Below, in pieces: positions 1-9,971 of a stretch of DNA of 64,000 nucleotides. Within the stretch, counting starts at the first letter, position 1, and the number at the start of each line of letters is the position of its first letter. The stretch is from Macrotis lagotis. Lineage: Eukaryota; Chordata; Mammalia; Peramelemorphia; Peramelidae. The stretch lies in NCBI RefSeq assembly GCF_037893015.1, contig NC_133663.1, positions 221,367,753-221,431,752 of the forward strand, in the 5' to 3' direction. The translations under genes were made by a program, and so were the position numbers. Below the pieces are notes generated by a model. It made no database searches. It worked only from the letters and a program-made list of their open reading frames with translations, and was not told the DNA's origin.

Positions 1-64
1 TCTTATAAGTTTGGAGCCATTAACTAGCAAATCATTTATATGGGTAAAAGGTTGCATTGTATAA

Positions 65-119
65 TGGCTAAACTATTCAACTTAGAGTCAGGAAGATCTT
101 GGTTAAGATTCTGCCTCTG
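65..119 (+). repeat. MIR-like SINE, left half (split by HAL1)
   Basis: A tRNA-SINE-like stretch ('gagtcaggaagatcttgg') breaks off after 'attctgcctctg' at 108-119 and resumes at 2724 with 'atcctgcctctg' followed by 'gtgacctggataagccactta'. The two halves join into one SINE body, so they date before the HAL1 that separates them. Confidence 0.55.
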
Positions 120-718
120 GGAGAGCCAAGGTGATTGCATCAAGGCAGGAATTCCCAGAAACTCGTTCCCCCCAAAACTCCAAAATCCATCAAATTAAGA
201 TTCTAGCCAAAATTTAGAGAGGCAGAGCCCACAGAAAGACTGAGTGATATAATTTCCCATTCCAAAAAGTTCAGCAGGAAAGATCTGTTCCATCAGGACC
301 AGGGGCTGGAAAAAGTTGCAGTGCAGCCAGGTTGGGCACCTGGGTCTGTGGCAGAGAGGGAGGTTTCCAAACCAAGAGGGATCATTGGGGACAGCTGGAA
401 GGGATGATGAGAGAACTCTGCTGCACCGGAGTGAGTGCAAAGTGGAACTTTGGCCTCAGAGCAACCCTGCAGTGAGAACCTGCAGCTCTGGGGCCAGGAC
501 TCTGCCAATGCTCAGATCCAGGTTGCAGTCTGGGTCCCCCAGAACACCACCATAGCCAAGCAAGGACCATCCTCACAACTTCAGGACAGAAGGGAGGGCC
601 TGAACATAGGCAAGAGAGCAGTCAGAGTCTCTCATAAGACCTTGAAGGAATTAAAGTCTCTGTGGATTGTCCCCAAAACCTCCCCAAAGCCTTGGAAATG
701 CAGTCATAGGCTGAGGAA

Positions 719-1940
719 ATGAGCAAACAACAGAAAAGAAGAATCTGACCATAGAAAATTACTTTGGTCCCATGGAGGATCAAAATATATAATCAGATGA
801 CAAACTTGAAGCTTCTGTATTCAAAGTCTACAAGAGAAATAGAAAATGGACTCAGGCTATGGATGAACTCAAAAAAGATTTTGAAAAGCCATTAAGGGAG
901 GTAAAGGAAAAATTGGGATGAGAAATGAGAGTGATACAGATAAATCATGAAAATCAAGTCAGTAATTTGGTGAAAGAAATATAAAAATAAATACTGAAGA
1001 AAATAATATGTTAAAAATTAGTTTAAGGGGCGGCTAGGTGGCGTAGTGGATAAAGCACCATCCTTGGAGTCAGGAGTACCTGGGTTCAAATCCGGTCTCA
1101 GGGACTTAATAATTACCTAGCTGTATGGCCTTGGGCAAGCCACTTAACCCCATTTGCCTTGCAAAAAAAACAAAAAAAAAAATTAGTTTAGGGCAAATGG
1201 AAAAAAGCAACACAAAAGGCAAAAGAGAAGAATGCTTTAAAAAGCAGAATTGGCCAGCTGGAAAAGGAGATAAAAAAAAGCTTTCTGAAAGAAATAGCTC
1301 CTTCAAATGCAGAATGGAACTAAAGGAAGCTGCTGACTTTGCGAGAACTCAGGAAGAAATAAAACTGTTCCAAAAAACCTAAAATTAGAAAAAAAAATGT
1401 GAAATATCTCATTGGAAAAACCACTGACCTTAAAAATAGATCCAGGAGAGATAATTTTAAAATTATTGGGCTACCTGAAAGTCACAACCAGGAAAAGAGC
1501 CTAGACTTCATTTTTCAAGAAATAATACTGCAAAATTGCCCTGAGATCCTAGAAGCCGAGGGTAAAATATAAATTGATCACCTCTTGAAAGAGATCCCAA
1601 AAGAAAAACTTCCAGGAATATTATAGCCAAATTTCAAAACTCCCAAGTCAAAGAGAAAAATACTAAAAGCTACCCGAAACAACAAGCAATTAAACTTCCA
1701 TGTTTTTATAGTCAGGATTACATAGGGTTTGGCAGTATTTTACGTTAAGGGCTTGGAATATGATATTCCAGGAGGCAAAAGAGCTTGAGTTACAACTGAG
1801 AATCAACTACCCAGAAAAACTGAACATCCTCTTTCAAGGGAAAAGATGGACATTAAATGAAACAGAGGACTTTCAAACTTTAATATTGAAATGACCAGAG
1901 GTAAACAGAAAGTTTATTTCCAAGTACAGGACTCAAGTGA
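719..1940 (+). pseudogene. HAL1/L1 ORF1 remnant
   Basis: Starts at an ATG (MSKQQKRR) and reads, with many stops and frameshifts, as an L1 ORF1 protein: a lysine- and glutamate-rich coiled-coil part, then an RRM-like part recognisable around 1465-1560 (IIGLPESHNQEKSLDFIFQE after skipping breaks), then a basic C-terminal part. ORF1 proteins are nucleic-acid-binding trimers. The frame is interrupted by the SINE at 1027-1182 and by several stop codons, so no product is expected. The exact 3' limit is uncertain. Confidence 0.6.
1027..1182 (+). mobile_element. Young tRNA-headed marsupial SINE inside HAL1
   Basis: Begins 'ggggcggctaggtggcgtag', contains 'tgggttcaaatcc' (B-box-like), and ends 'catttgccttgc' followed by an A tail. 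Flanked by the 13-bp duplication 'aaaaattagttta' at 1013-1025 and 1178-1190, so both ends are intact and the insertion is recent relative to its HAL1 host. Confidence 0.85.
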
Positions 1941-2344
1941 AGCATTTGGGGTGTGAACGAGAAGGACTAATTATGAGGAACTTAATGATAATGAATTGTT
2001 TGTATTCCTGCATGGGAAGAAGACACTGATAACTCATATGAACTTTCTCATTTATAAGAACAGGGCACAGGAAGGAGTTGAATATAATGGTATAATGTAG
2101 AAAAAAAGATGGAGTCAATGGATGATAAAGAAAAGTACTGGGAGGAAGAGAAAGGAGAGGAAGAAGGGGCTAAGATATTTCACACTGGAGGCAAGAAGAA
2201 GTTTTTACAGTGGAGTGGAATGGGGGAAGATGTAGGGGAATGAGTGAGCCTTCATTCTCATCAGAAATGACTCAGAGAGGAAATAACATGTACACTTAAT
2301 AGGGTATACAAATCTATCTTAACCTAGAGAAAAGTGAGAGGAAA

Positions 2345-2368
2345 GGGATGGGATAAGGGAATGGGGGG
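2345..2368 (+). other. Potential G-quadruplex in HAL1 G-rich tract
   Basis: Four runs of three or more G with loops of two to four bases (ggg-at-ggg-ataa-ggg-aat-gggggg). L1 3' regions of mammals are known for such tracts. Folding is inferred only from the motif. Confidence 0.45.
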
Positions 2369-2723
2369 AAGGTGGGCATAGTAGGTGATAGAAGAGAGGG
2401 AAGATTGTGGGAGAGGGTACTCAGATACAATACACTTCTGAACAGAAAGAGAGAATGGAATAGATGAAACTGGAGGAATAGAAGGGAGTGAAATACAGCT
2501 AGTGATAGCAACTGTGGGAAAAATATTGAAGCAACTTCTCTGATGGCTATGATGGGGAAGGCAATTCATCCAAGAGACAGAGTTGTTAGAATCTGAACAC
2601 AGACTGAAGTAAACTTTTTTTTCTCTCACTCTTCTTAAGGTTTCTCATATGGGGGGGGGAGGTTTATGATTACTCTCACAAGATTATTGTAATATAAAAT
2701 ATGGAAATAATATGGAAAAAAAT

Positions 2724-2800
2724 ATCCTGCCTCTGAATTTTCTTAACTGTGGTGACCTGGATAAGCCACTTACCCACTCTGATCCTAAGTTGTAAATGTC
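2724..2800 (+). repeat. MIR-like SINE, right half
   Basis: Continuation of the SINE at 65-119 after the HAL1. It contains 'gtgacctggataagccactta' and 'cccactctgatcct', the usual mid-to-3' wording of MIR-like elements. Confidence 0.5.
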
Positions 2801-2939
2801 TATCTGGAAGGATTGTCATGTGCCATAAAGGTAGTAGTAGTGTGCTCTATGACTATATGTTGTAAGCGAAGAATAGCTTATTAAAAATAGCTGATTCGAT
2901 GGAATTAAATACAGCTTCCAAATATATCCAAAGTACAAC

Positions 2940-3440
2940 TGGGGAATGCAAGAACTATTTATTAAGTCCCTGTTGTGTATAAGACACAATTCTAGGTTCT
3001 AAAAACTCTTCAGGAGTTAATAAGGAGAAAGGCAAAAAAGTGCACAAATAGCTGTTTGCAAGGGAGAAGTCCAAGAATAATGCTGTGAGAAGTTAGAAAA
3101 ATTTCTTTTCGAAGGGAAGAAATCAGGGAATATTTAGTGGGTTGGGCTTTGAAGATTAAAAAGGGACTGGAAGAAAGGTTAATAGAAGCCTATTCTAGGA
3201 ATGGGAGCATTTCTTGAACAAAGTCATGGAGATAAGAAAAGGCTAGACAAAGTATTTCATTTTTGTAAAATATAGAGTACATGTGAAGGAAACAGTAAGG
3301 ATTAAAAAGGTTAGTTGTATCCAGGTTGTGGAAGAACCTGAATGTCAGCAAAAAGGAATTTATTAGAGTTTCATTAGAGAGCTTCTAAAAGGTTTTGAGT
3401 AGAATGTCTTGGCCAGAAAAATTAATTTAGCTTCTGGAGA
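2940..3440 (+). repeat. Old interspersed repeat, family not assigned
   Basis: Starts with wording that recurs at 13367, 18705, 25893 and 55115 ('atttattaagt' followed by a gtgccagacac-like stretch). It then runs through a body ('aagcctattctaggaatggg', 'gaacctgaatgtcagc') of the same flavour as 18.7-20.2 kb. Intronic. Ancient mammalian repeat by appearance. Confidence 0.4.
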
Positions 3441-3651
3441 AAATCTACATCCTACAGTCTTTGCATCATTAACAGAAGCATCCTTTAAAACAGAACAAAA
3501 AATCCAAATGAATAACCTTCATCCTCATTAAAATGAGATGGTGTTTTGATAACTTATAAATGCTGCAGCTTTTAGTATAAGAATTGGCTTAATTTGTCAA
3601 TGTGCCAAGATTTTGGAAATATCTGAAGGTTGTTTATCTTCTTTCCTACAG

Positions 3652-3825
3652 AGGTGTAGTACTCCTTCTTCTCCCACAGGCACAATGTCATCTTCCGAGT
3701 CTGGTGGTCATCATCTCAGCTGGGGAGAGCGTCAAGGTCAGTGGCTACGCAGGAGAAGGCTAGATGGGGCCATTAACAGAGTTCCAGTGGGGTTCTACCA
3801 GAAAGTATGGAAGATTCTTCAGAAG
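3652..3825 (+). CDS. PHKA2: PHKA2 exon, fourth from last
   Basis: 58 codons in phase 0, from [10 protein letters not shown] to [13 protein letters not shown]. The acceptor is a pyrimidine tract ending 'ttcctacag'; the donor is AAG/gtaagc. The exon has a Ser/Thr/Pro-rich start (plausible phosphorylation cluster), then [20 protein letters not shown], the basic, amphipathic part that in alpha subunits overlaps the second calmodulin-binding region. Strong match to the vertebrate PHKA2 C-terminal part. Nothing in it is broken. The next coding exon is 3.2 kb downstream. Confidence 0.93.
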
Positions 3826-4094
3826 GTAAGCAAAGGACAGAGGAAGAATTAAGTTGGTTTGTATGAAGGGCAGACCAGGTTGAATTCCAGTGTGATGGGG
3901 GGTGAGCTGAGTCATGAATAAGAAGCTCCCAGGCATGCCTTTGGTCATTTCATGTGGTGTATCACTTCTCAATGTGGCACTGTGAAAAAAGTTGACCTTA
4001 GAATTGGGAGAGAATCATGACTGAAAAAATTCAGCTTCTATGACCATGGACAAATTAGTCACAGAGTTGGAAGGGACCTTTAAGGATTAAAAAG

Positions 4095-4330
4095 AAAATG
4101 TCAAAAGACTGGCCCTGCCTTCAAGGAGTTCAACAGTCTAAAAGTGTAGTCAACAAACTAACTTATGTATAAACAAGCTACAGATGAGATAATTAAAGAA
4201 TTAAAAGAGAGAAGGCACTAGAATGAAGTGGGGTTGGGAAAAGCTTTCTGTTAAAGATAGAATGTTAGTTAGGACTTGAAAGAAAAAGGGAAGCCAGCAA
4301 TTGAAGATGAAGAGGGAAAGCATTCGGGCC
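4095..4330 (+). repeat. Old interspersed repeat fragment
   Basis: 'ctgccttcaaggagttcaac' followed by 'agtctaaaagtg' is the second segment of the repeat family seen at 25893-26220, here without its start. Intronic and diverged. Confidence 0.4.
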
Positions 4331-4869
4331 AAGGAAATGATGTATTGGACTTAAAGGTCTCCCACTTTGGGACAGGAAAGATCAGCACATAGACTGGCAC
4401 TGTCTTGGCCTCTGTGTCTCTCTCTCTTTCATCCTGAGCTATTTCAATTCCAGGACTGGTACTGAATTCCTTCACTTTCAACAATGCAATCTCTATTGGC
4501 AATACCAATTTCTTTGCCAACATACTATATATAAGTGTATAAATTAGCTTTATTTAACTATTATTATTAAAATCTTGAGAATTCACCTTCTCTATTCCCA
4601 GATCTTCCTTATCTCTGTATAGCTTCAGCAAAACAAAAACCTCTCAATGTCTTTAGTATACATTGCCAACTTTGGCTTTAGTCTCATTTCTAGTCTTTTT
4701 CTGATTTTCAGTATTCTTTTTCTATTGTCTGCTCTTTACTTCTGTCTTATATACATACCTTTTGTAGACTTTATAGTCATAAATGTGTCTCTTGACAGTA
4801 TTTCCCTTTTTTCATCTTTGGAACTGTTTTTCTTTATAGCCTTAGGATGTCATTGTCTCTAGTCTTCTT

Positions 4870-5015
4870 ATTTTAAAATAGAAATAATAATGATATCTGG
4901 AATACTTTTTTTGCAAGGTTTGGGGCCAAGTAGCATAATGAATGTAAAGTACTATGTTAAACTTTAAACACTTTATAAATGTAAACTTATAGTGAAGTCT
5001 TATACTGACTATCCC
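4870..5015 (+). repeat. MIR/MAR1-type SINE tail
   Basis: AT-rich tail with 'aaagtactatgttaaac' and 'actttataaatgtaaactta', the 3' wording of long CORE-type SINEs. It abuts the L1 3' end that follows. Confidence 0.4.
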
Positions 5016-5690
5016 CAAAGGGCATACGCTTTGGTCCAGCAATACCACTACTAGGTCTAATATCCCAAAGAGATCATAAAAAGGGGAAAGGACCTACATG
5101 TACAAAAATATTTATAGCAGTTTTTTGGTAGCAACAAAGAATTAGAAATTAAGGAGAATACCCATCAATGTCTGAACAAGCTATGGTATATGAATTATGG
5201 AATACTATTTTTCTGTAAGAAATAATGAGTGGCCAAGCTTCAAAAAAGCTTAGTCATTAACTTATGTGAGGTAAGCAGAACTAGAAGGACATTATACACA
5301 CTAAATGCAACTTTTGAGATGATCAGCTTTGATTGATGCAACTTCTCTCAGAAGTTAGTAATCAAGGACAGGTCTGAGAGTCTCATTAAGGAAAATACCA
5401 TTCACAGCCAGAGGATATAACTATGGTTTCTGAATGCAGAGCAAAACATACTATGTTCACTTTTTAAAGCTTATGATTTTCTTTCTTTCTCATGCCCCCC
5501 CCGCTTTAGTTCTAGTTCTTTCACAGTTTGACTAATGTAGAAATATGTTAAACGTGATTTACCATATACAACCTATATCAGATTGTTTGAGGGCATGGAG
5601 AGGGGGAGGGGAGGGAGAGTGATGGAAAAATAAAGCTTGCAGAACTATTGAAAAGTCTTTTTGCATATAGTTGGAAAATAAATGGGGGGG
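5015..5690 (+). mobile_element. L1, 5'-truncated 3' end
   Basis: Begins inside the ORF2 C-terminal coding part ('ggtccagcaataccactact', the complement of wording at about 30305 in the full-length L1). It continues through 'ggtatatgaattatggaata' and 'gtaagcagaactagaaggac' and the L1 3' UTR with a 'ggagagggggaggggaggg' tract. Many mismatches to the other copies show it is old. Confidence 0.7.
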
Positions 5691-7055
5691 GGGCATGCCT
5701 TATCTCCAAAGATTTGATAGTTATAAGCTTCACAGTTTACTTTAGATATCTTTAGATATGTTTTTTTTTATGAGATGTATCCAATCATTCAGTCTGTATA
5801 CAGATGATAAAGAAGGCATATATGAGAAGGACAAAGAGAATTTCTGTCTTCCAAATGGTATGAGAGATGAAAGGGACAACTAACTGTTAGGAAGTTCTTT
5901 CTTATTTTGAGCCAGTTTCTGATGTTGCTTCCCCTTTCAATCTGAGCACCCAAATTGTTACAGCATCACCCTTAACAACTTCGCATGAGTTCAAGAGAAC
6001 ACAAAAAGAGAGGGGAATAGAAAGATTTCAGTTCATGGCCCTTCTCCCTCTTCTTCAGGTTGACATAAAAACTTGTTTTTGATTAAAGAGGCAGATATGT
6101 TTTTCTTTAACTTTCCTTGTGTAAAATTTCTGAAACCTATCAAGAACTAATTGTATGACAGATTCCCCCCGCTTTTTTCCATTTCACAATAAAAGTAAAA
6201 GAAAAAGTATGATCAACAGAATGCCAGAATTTCTACAGTTCATAGGGAACATTTTTTCAAGGAAGACTAAGTCTCTACCCACTCCCCAAAATTAGACTCC
6301 CATGAAGAAAGAAAGAGACCCCTTACAGAAGGTTCCTCACATTCCCTGTGTGTTCTGAAGGACTTACAGTGGTGGACATATGATCAGCAAAGTGTTTCTA
6401 TTGTCCTAGACGCCAACAAAGTGTGAAAACCAGAGTAAATGGTTTCAGGAATTTAGGGTAGAGATGTAAGAAAGAGTATGACCAATGTACCTTTAGAAAA
6501 ACCCTGCTATTCCTTAAATAATGTACATTTTCATGGTCTTGATAAAAGGTTCTTTCTATCCTTAAGAAGCAGCTTTTTGTTAATTCAGGTTTTGATATTT
6601 TTATTCACAGCATCTGTGCACACACTAGTTCTTTGTGAGATTGGTGCTTATTTTAGAAGTCTCAAAAATAGATGATTACAAATGCACAGAACCATCACCT
6701 TACAGACCAGACTGATGAAAATTTTCCTTTATATGACACCAAGGGGAGCTACTCAGTTCTGTCAGTCATCTGTTGCTAAGTTATATTGTGAACTTTCATG
6801 AAGGAACAATCACCTGCTCCCTGGGGGACATTTGTTCTTGTGAGATGCCTGTTGGTTCACTGAGAACTCTTCCATCAAGATAATGGTTGTGGGTAGTGAG
6901 AACATTTCACTTCTTAGATATACTCTTCCATGTTTCCTGCATCTTGCAGGTATTATAGGTAGCACACAAGTGAGTTTATAGCTCTGTTTGCATGTGTGTA
7001 TATATTTAACACCTTCTATATTTAATATCAAAATTAGTTGTTTTTTTTCCCTTAG

Positions 7056-7109
7056 TGTCATGGACTGTCTATCGATGGCTATGTACTTCCATCTTCAACC
7101 ACAAGAGAG
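7056..7109 (+). CDS. PHKA2: PHKA2 exon, third from last
   Basis: A 54-bp exon of 18 codons (CHGLSIDGYVLPSSTTRE), too short to stand out by open-frame length. It is bounded by the acceptor 'tttcccttag' and the donor GAG/gtaaag, with phase 0 on both sides. It joins the preceding KILQK and the following MTPQEIKF without any break, and the residues are those expected at this point of an alpha subunit. Confidence 0.93.
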
Positions 7110-7837
7110 GTAAAGTCATGAAAATGATAGCATTTCTCCACTATTTTATAAGTGCTTTGTTTTTATGTGTTCAATACCTTTCATCTTTTAAAAGTCTGCT
7201 TTAATTTTTTTCAAGCATCCTAATAGAATTTTGACTCACTAATTTTGCAGTCTTCTTTCACATTTATCACCCTCACCTTCCTCTATTCCCAGCTCTCTTT
7301 TTTCTCCCTAACCCACATATATTCAAGTCAAGAAGATGTAAATATCACTGACAATAGAGAATTTTATTCCATATAAACATTCCCATGAAACCTAATGTTG
7401 AAAGACAGAATTATATCCTTAGTCTTTCTCTAATTTCTCTTGTCATTCACTAAAGAACCAGAAATAACATCACTTCTGACCCTCCCTTCACAGCTGACTA
7501 CCATCATCCACTCTGGCTTTACATTACTGCAGCCAGATTGACTCTTTCTGTATGTCTGCTCCCACTTTTCAAATAAGTACTCTGGATTGGTTTATATAAA
7601 CTATAAACAGTAGTTTGAGAAAAGACACACTCTTTTAGTCTTTCTTCCAAAATGCACATTAATATTTAGCAGACTGAAGTCACTATCACTTTACTTTAAT
7701 GCCCTCTTGACCATTTTAGTCCAGTTAAGAGCTAGGACATGTTGTGGAAGGAGGGAGATAGAACTTAAACTAATAGGATTAGGAGAGTACAAGTCATTCC
7801 ACTTACTTGAGAACATATCTTAAAAGTTAAATATTGT

Positions 7838-7967
7838 GGGGCAGCTAGGTGGTGCAGTGGATAGAGCACCAGCTCTGGAGTCCTAGCCTGAGACACTTAA
7901 TAATTGCCTAGCTGTGTGACCTTGGGCAAGTCACTTAAGCCCCTCCATTGCCTTAAACAATAAAAAA
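7838..7967 (+). mobile_element. tRNA-headed marsupial SINE
   Basis: Starts 'ggggcagctaggtggtgcag' and ends with an A-rich tail. Flanked by 'aaagttaaatat' and 'aaagttagatat' (12 bp, one mismatch). The part that would hold the B box is deleted ('gagtcctagcctgagaca'). Lies in a PHKA2 intron, sense. Confidence 0.8.
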
Positions 7968-8365
7968 AGTTAGATATCACAGCTCCAATTACACAAAGGT
8001 AACCAGTTCTCTTTCTGGTTTTGCTATTTATTCATAGAATCAGAAAAGTTCTGAAAGGGGTTTAAATCTTGTAGTTTATCCCACCTTAAGCTAGTAAATG
8101 TTTCAATCTTACAGGACAGATGACTTATCTTTTTGTGAGACTCCACTAAATTTAAATGTGTCTTTTCTAATTGTTCTAAACAGGTCACCCACCTGTGCAG
8201 TGAACCACAACAACAAACGCAATATGTTATTTTCTGGATAATATAGCTTGAATTGTTTCTTTCTGAGATTCTATATCTTAGAACATGATGGTTTGTTCAC
8301 TTGACCATGACAGGATTAATTTTCTGCTTGTTTCTTCGTCTTCTCCCCTCCCTCATCTCTGGCAG

Positions 8366-8566
8366 ATGACCCCTCAGGAGATCAAGTTTGCTGTCCATGT
8401 GGAATCTGTGTTGAACCGTGTACCTCAGCCAGAATACAGACAGCTTCTGGTAGAAGCTATCCTTGTCCTTACACTCCTCTCAGACATAGAGTTGAATAGT
8501 ATTGGAGGCATCATCCACATAGACCAGATAGTGCAGATGGCCAATGAATTCTTCCTAAAGGAACAG
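8366..8566 (+). CDS. PHKA2: PHKA2 exon, second from last
   Basis: 67 codons in phase 0 on both sides, from [20 protein letters not shown] to [13 protein letters not shown]. Acceptor 'cctcatctctggcag', donor CAG/gtttgt. The ATG at the start is an internal methionine, not a start codon. The segment is an alpha-helical part of the conserved C-terminal region of alpha subunits. The core [20 protein letters not shown] looks fully conserved, while the end (ANEFFLKEQ) is more variable. Confidence 0.94.
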
Positions 8567-8763
8567 GTTTGTGGAATGGTGTCCTAAAAGAAATTGATGT
8601 AACCAGAGATGGGATATAGGATTTGGAAGATGGTTGAAGACTCTGCCTCTGGCAAGAGAGGGCATAATATAATAGAGGTAATGCATTTTCCTAAGGTAGG
8701 AAATTGATCACATTTCCACCCATTATAAAATAGATTGTATGAGTATATAAGTAATAGCATTTT

Positions 8764-8793
8764 ACATATATATATATATATATATATATATGA
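8764..8793. repeat. (TA)n microsatellite
   Basis: About 15 uninterrupted TA units in the last PHKA2 intron. Confidence 0.9.
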
Positions 8794-9115
8794 TAAAATA
8801 ATGAAATTGGGAGACAAGATGGGATAGAAGATAGGAAAGAAATTTATGCTTGTTTATGGAAAAAAGAATTTTTAAAAATTCTTAAAAGATAAGTATTTGA
8901 AAAGTCATTGAAGATTATGACTACTACTGTATCACTTTGGGAATTATTTCCCCTACTTAAAAAGAAAATATCATAGGTAACAGTGTGATATACCTCCCTT
9001 CCAGTTTCTGGTCTTTCCTAACCTGTGGAATTAAGTTGAAAATTAGGTGTTTATCTCTCATGTTTTTATAATTCATCTTTTCCCATCCCATCACCTCCTT
9101 TCCTTTCTCCTACAG

Positions 9116-9286
9116 ACATCCCTAGGAGTCATGGACACCCTGGAACAAGACCCAGCAACAGGAATTTGCCATTTTTTCTATGATAGTGCCCCCAGTGGGG
9201 CCTATGGGACTATGACTTACCTGACCAAAGCAGTTGCCACTTACTTGCAGGATTTACTTCCCAATACAGGATGCCTGATGCAATGA
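9116..9286 (+). CDS. PHKA2: PHKA2 last coding exon with stop
   Basis: 56 codons plus TGA, entered in phase 0 from the acceptor 'tttcctttctcctacag'. Contains [20 protein letters not shown] and ends CLMQ. The last four residues are a CaaX box; alpha subunits are known to be farnesylated at this cysteine, which helps anchor or assemble the holoenzyme. The intact CaaX box and stop indicate a functional gene end. Confidence 0.95.
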   Translation, partial: TSLGVMDTLEQDPATGICHFFYDSAPSGAYGTMTYLTKAVATYLQDLLPNTGCLMQ

Positions 9287-9640
9287 GGCATCCCCTACAA
9301 AAGTTAACATGCTTCCACATCTGCCCTGGACCTCATCCTTGAAAGACACTTTTTTTTTGTTGGATCCCAAATTTCTTTGTGCTGCTTCTAAATGATAGTC
9401 CATCAGAAAACATCAGCCCAAAAGACATTGGAAAATGACCTAGTCATATACATACCCCTTGTGTATATGAGTCCATAAAAAATTATGAGAACTATACTTT
9501 CTACTGAGTTACTCTATGGTGTCATTTTTAAAAGGTCATTTTTTTTTCTGGTGAAGCTCTCAGAATATCTGGCCTTACTAGTTGTGAAAGGGAATTGGAA
9601 ATGCCTTTTGAGTACAAAATAAATGAGAATCTTGAAAAAA
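9287..9640 (+). other. PHKA2: PHKA2 3' UTR, proximal
   Basis: AT-rich sequence after the stop with no clear repeat. It probably ends just after the AATAAA at 9618-9623. The far limit is inferred; a longer form could run to the signal at 9966. Confidence 0.6.
9618..9623 (+). terminator. Candidate poly(A) signal for PHKA2
   Basis: First canonical AATAAA after the stop codon, about 330 bases downstream, followed by a T-rich stretch ('ttgcttcttt'). Confidence 0.5.
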
Positions 9641-9965
9641 TCTAAGTTGCTTCTTTAAAAGAGGCACAGAAATAGATTAAGTGAGGTAGAAATGTATCCT
9701 AAAGATCACAAGACCTATATCCAAGTAGTAGTATGTGCCCCAGACCCAAGTGGAAAAAAAATATTGAACAGTCAGGCTCATTGTATCTGTGCACTGAACT
9801 TTATTTTCTCCCTCCAAATATAACAAGTATACCTTTTTATGAATATTGACTTTTATGTGACTTGACTTTCTTCCTTGGCCTCTGGCCTATTTTATTATGG
9901 GGACTTCCATATGATTCAGTTTTCTTATTTTTAGAATTCATTGAAATTTGTCTATTGCCAAAATG

Positions 9966-9971
9966 AATAAA
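9966..9971 (+). terminator. Alternative distal poly(A) signal
   Basis: A second AATAAA about 680 bases after the stop, followed by a short GT-rich stretch ('ggaagggtggtat'). It could serve a longer PHKA2 transcript. Confidence 0.35.

Larger units (their letters stand above)
120..2723 (+). mobile_element. HAL1 (half-L1) retrotransposon, apparently complete
   Basis: A 2.6-kb insertion flanked by a near-perfect 12-bp target duplication (108-119 and 2724-2735, one mismatch), ending in a short A-rich tail. Order: about 600 bp of GC-richer 5' UTR, a broken L1-type ORF1 from 719, a purine-rich G-rich stretch about 2110-2510, and a 0.2-kb tail. No endonuclease or reverse transcriptase sequence is present, which is the defining HAL1 layout (established knowledge: HAL1 are ORF2-less L1 derivatives moved by L1 in trans). 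A young SINE sits at 1027-1182. It lies in the PHKA2 intron upstream of the first visible exon, in sense orientation. It could instead be an L1 internally deleted after insertion, but the flanking duplication argues for a unit inserted as it stands. Confidence 0.75.
3826..7055 (+). other. PHKA2: PHKA2 intron
   Basis: Contains repeat remnants at about 4095-4330 and 4870-5015 and an L1 3' end at 5015-5690. From 5690 to 7055 I see no exon, gene or clear repeat apart from a G run at about 5685-5694. Confidence 0.8.
3652..9286 (+). other. PHKA2: PHKA2 gene, 3' end (last four coding exons)
   Basis: The gene encodes the liver-type alpha regulatory subunit of phosphorylase kinase, the (alpha-beta-gamma-delta)4 cytosolic enzyme that activates glycogen phosphorylase. 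The four exons give 199 codons, matching the last 200 or so residues of a protein that is about 1235 residues in human. All junctions are GT/AG and all visible exon boundaries fall between codons. Assignment to PHKA2 rather than the paralogue PHKA1 rests on the Ser-rich stretch STPSSPTG, the segment [18 protein letters not shown] and the PPEF1 neighbour. The Arg-rich segment through KVWKILQK corresponds to the C-terminal calmodulin-binding region reported for alpha subunits. Upstream exons lie outside the window. Confidence 0.93.

Noticed and set aside
8285..8587. A short gene starting at the ATG at 8285
   Set aside because: The first 27 codons are intron; the acceptor at 8361-8365 and the match to PHKA2 begin at 8366.
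3652..9286. PHKA1 instead of PHKA2
   Set aside because: The Ser-rich start and the wording around [12 protein letters not shown] and [16 protein letters not shown] fit PHKA2 better, and the PPEF1 neighbour agrees.
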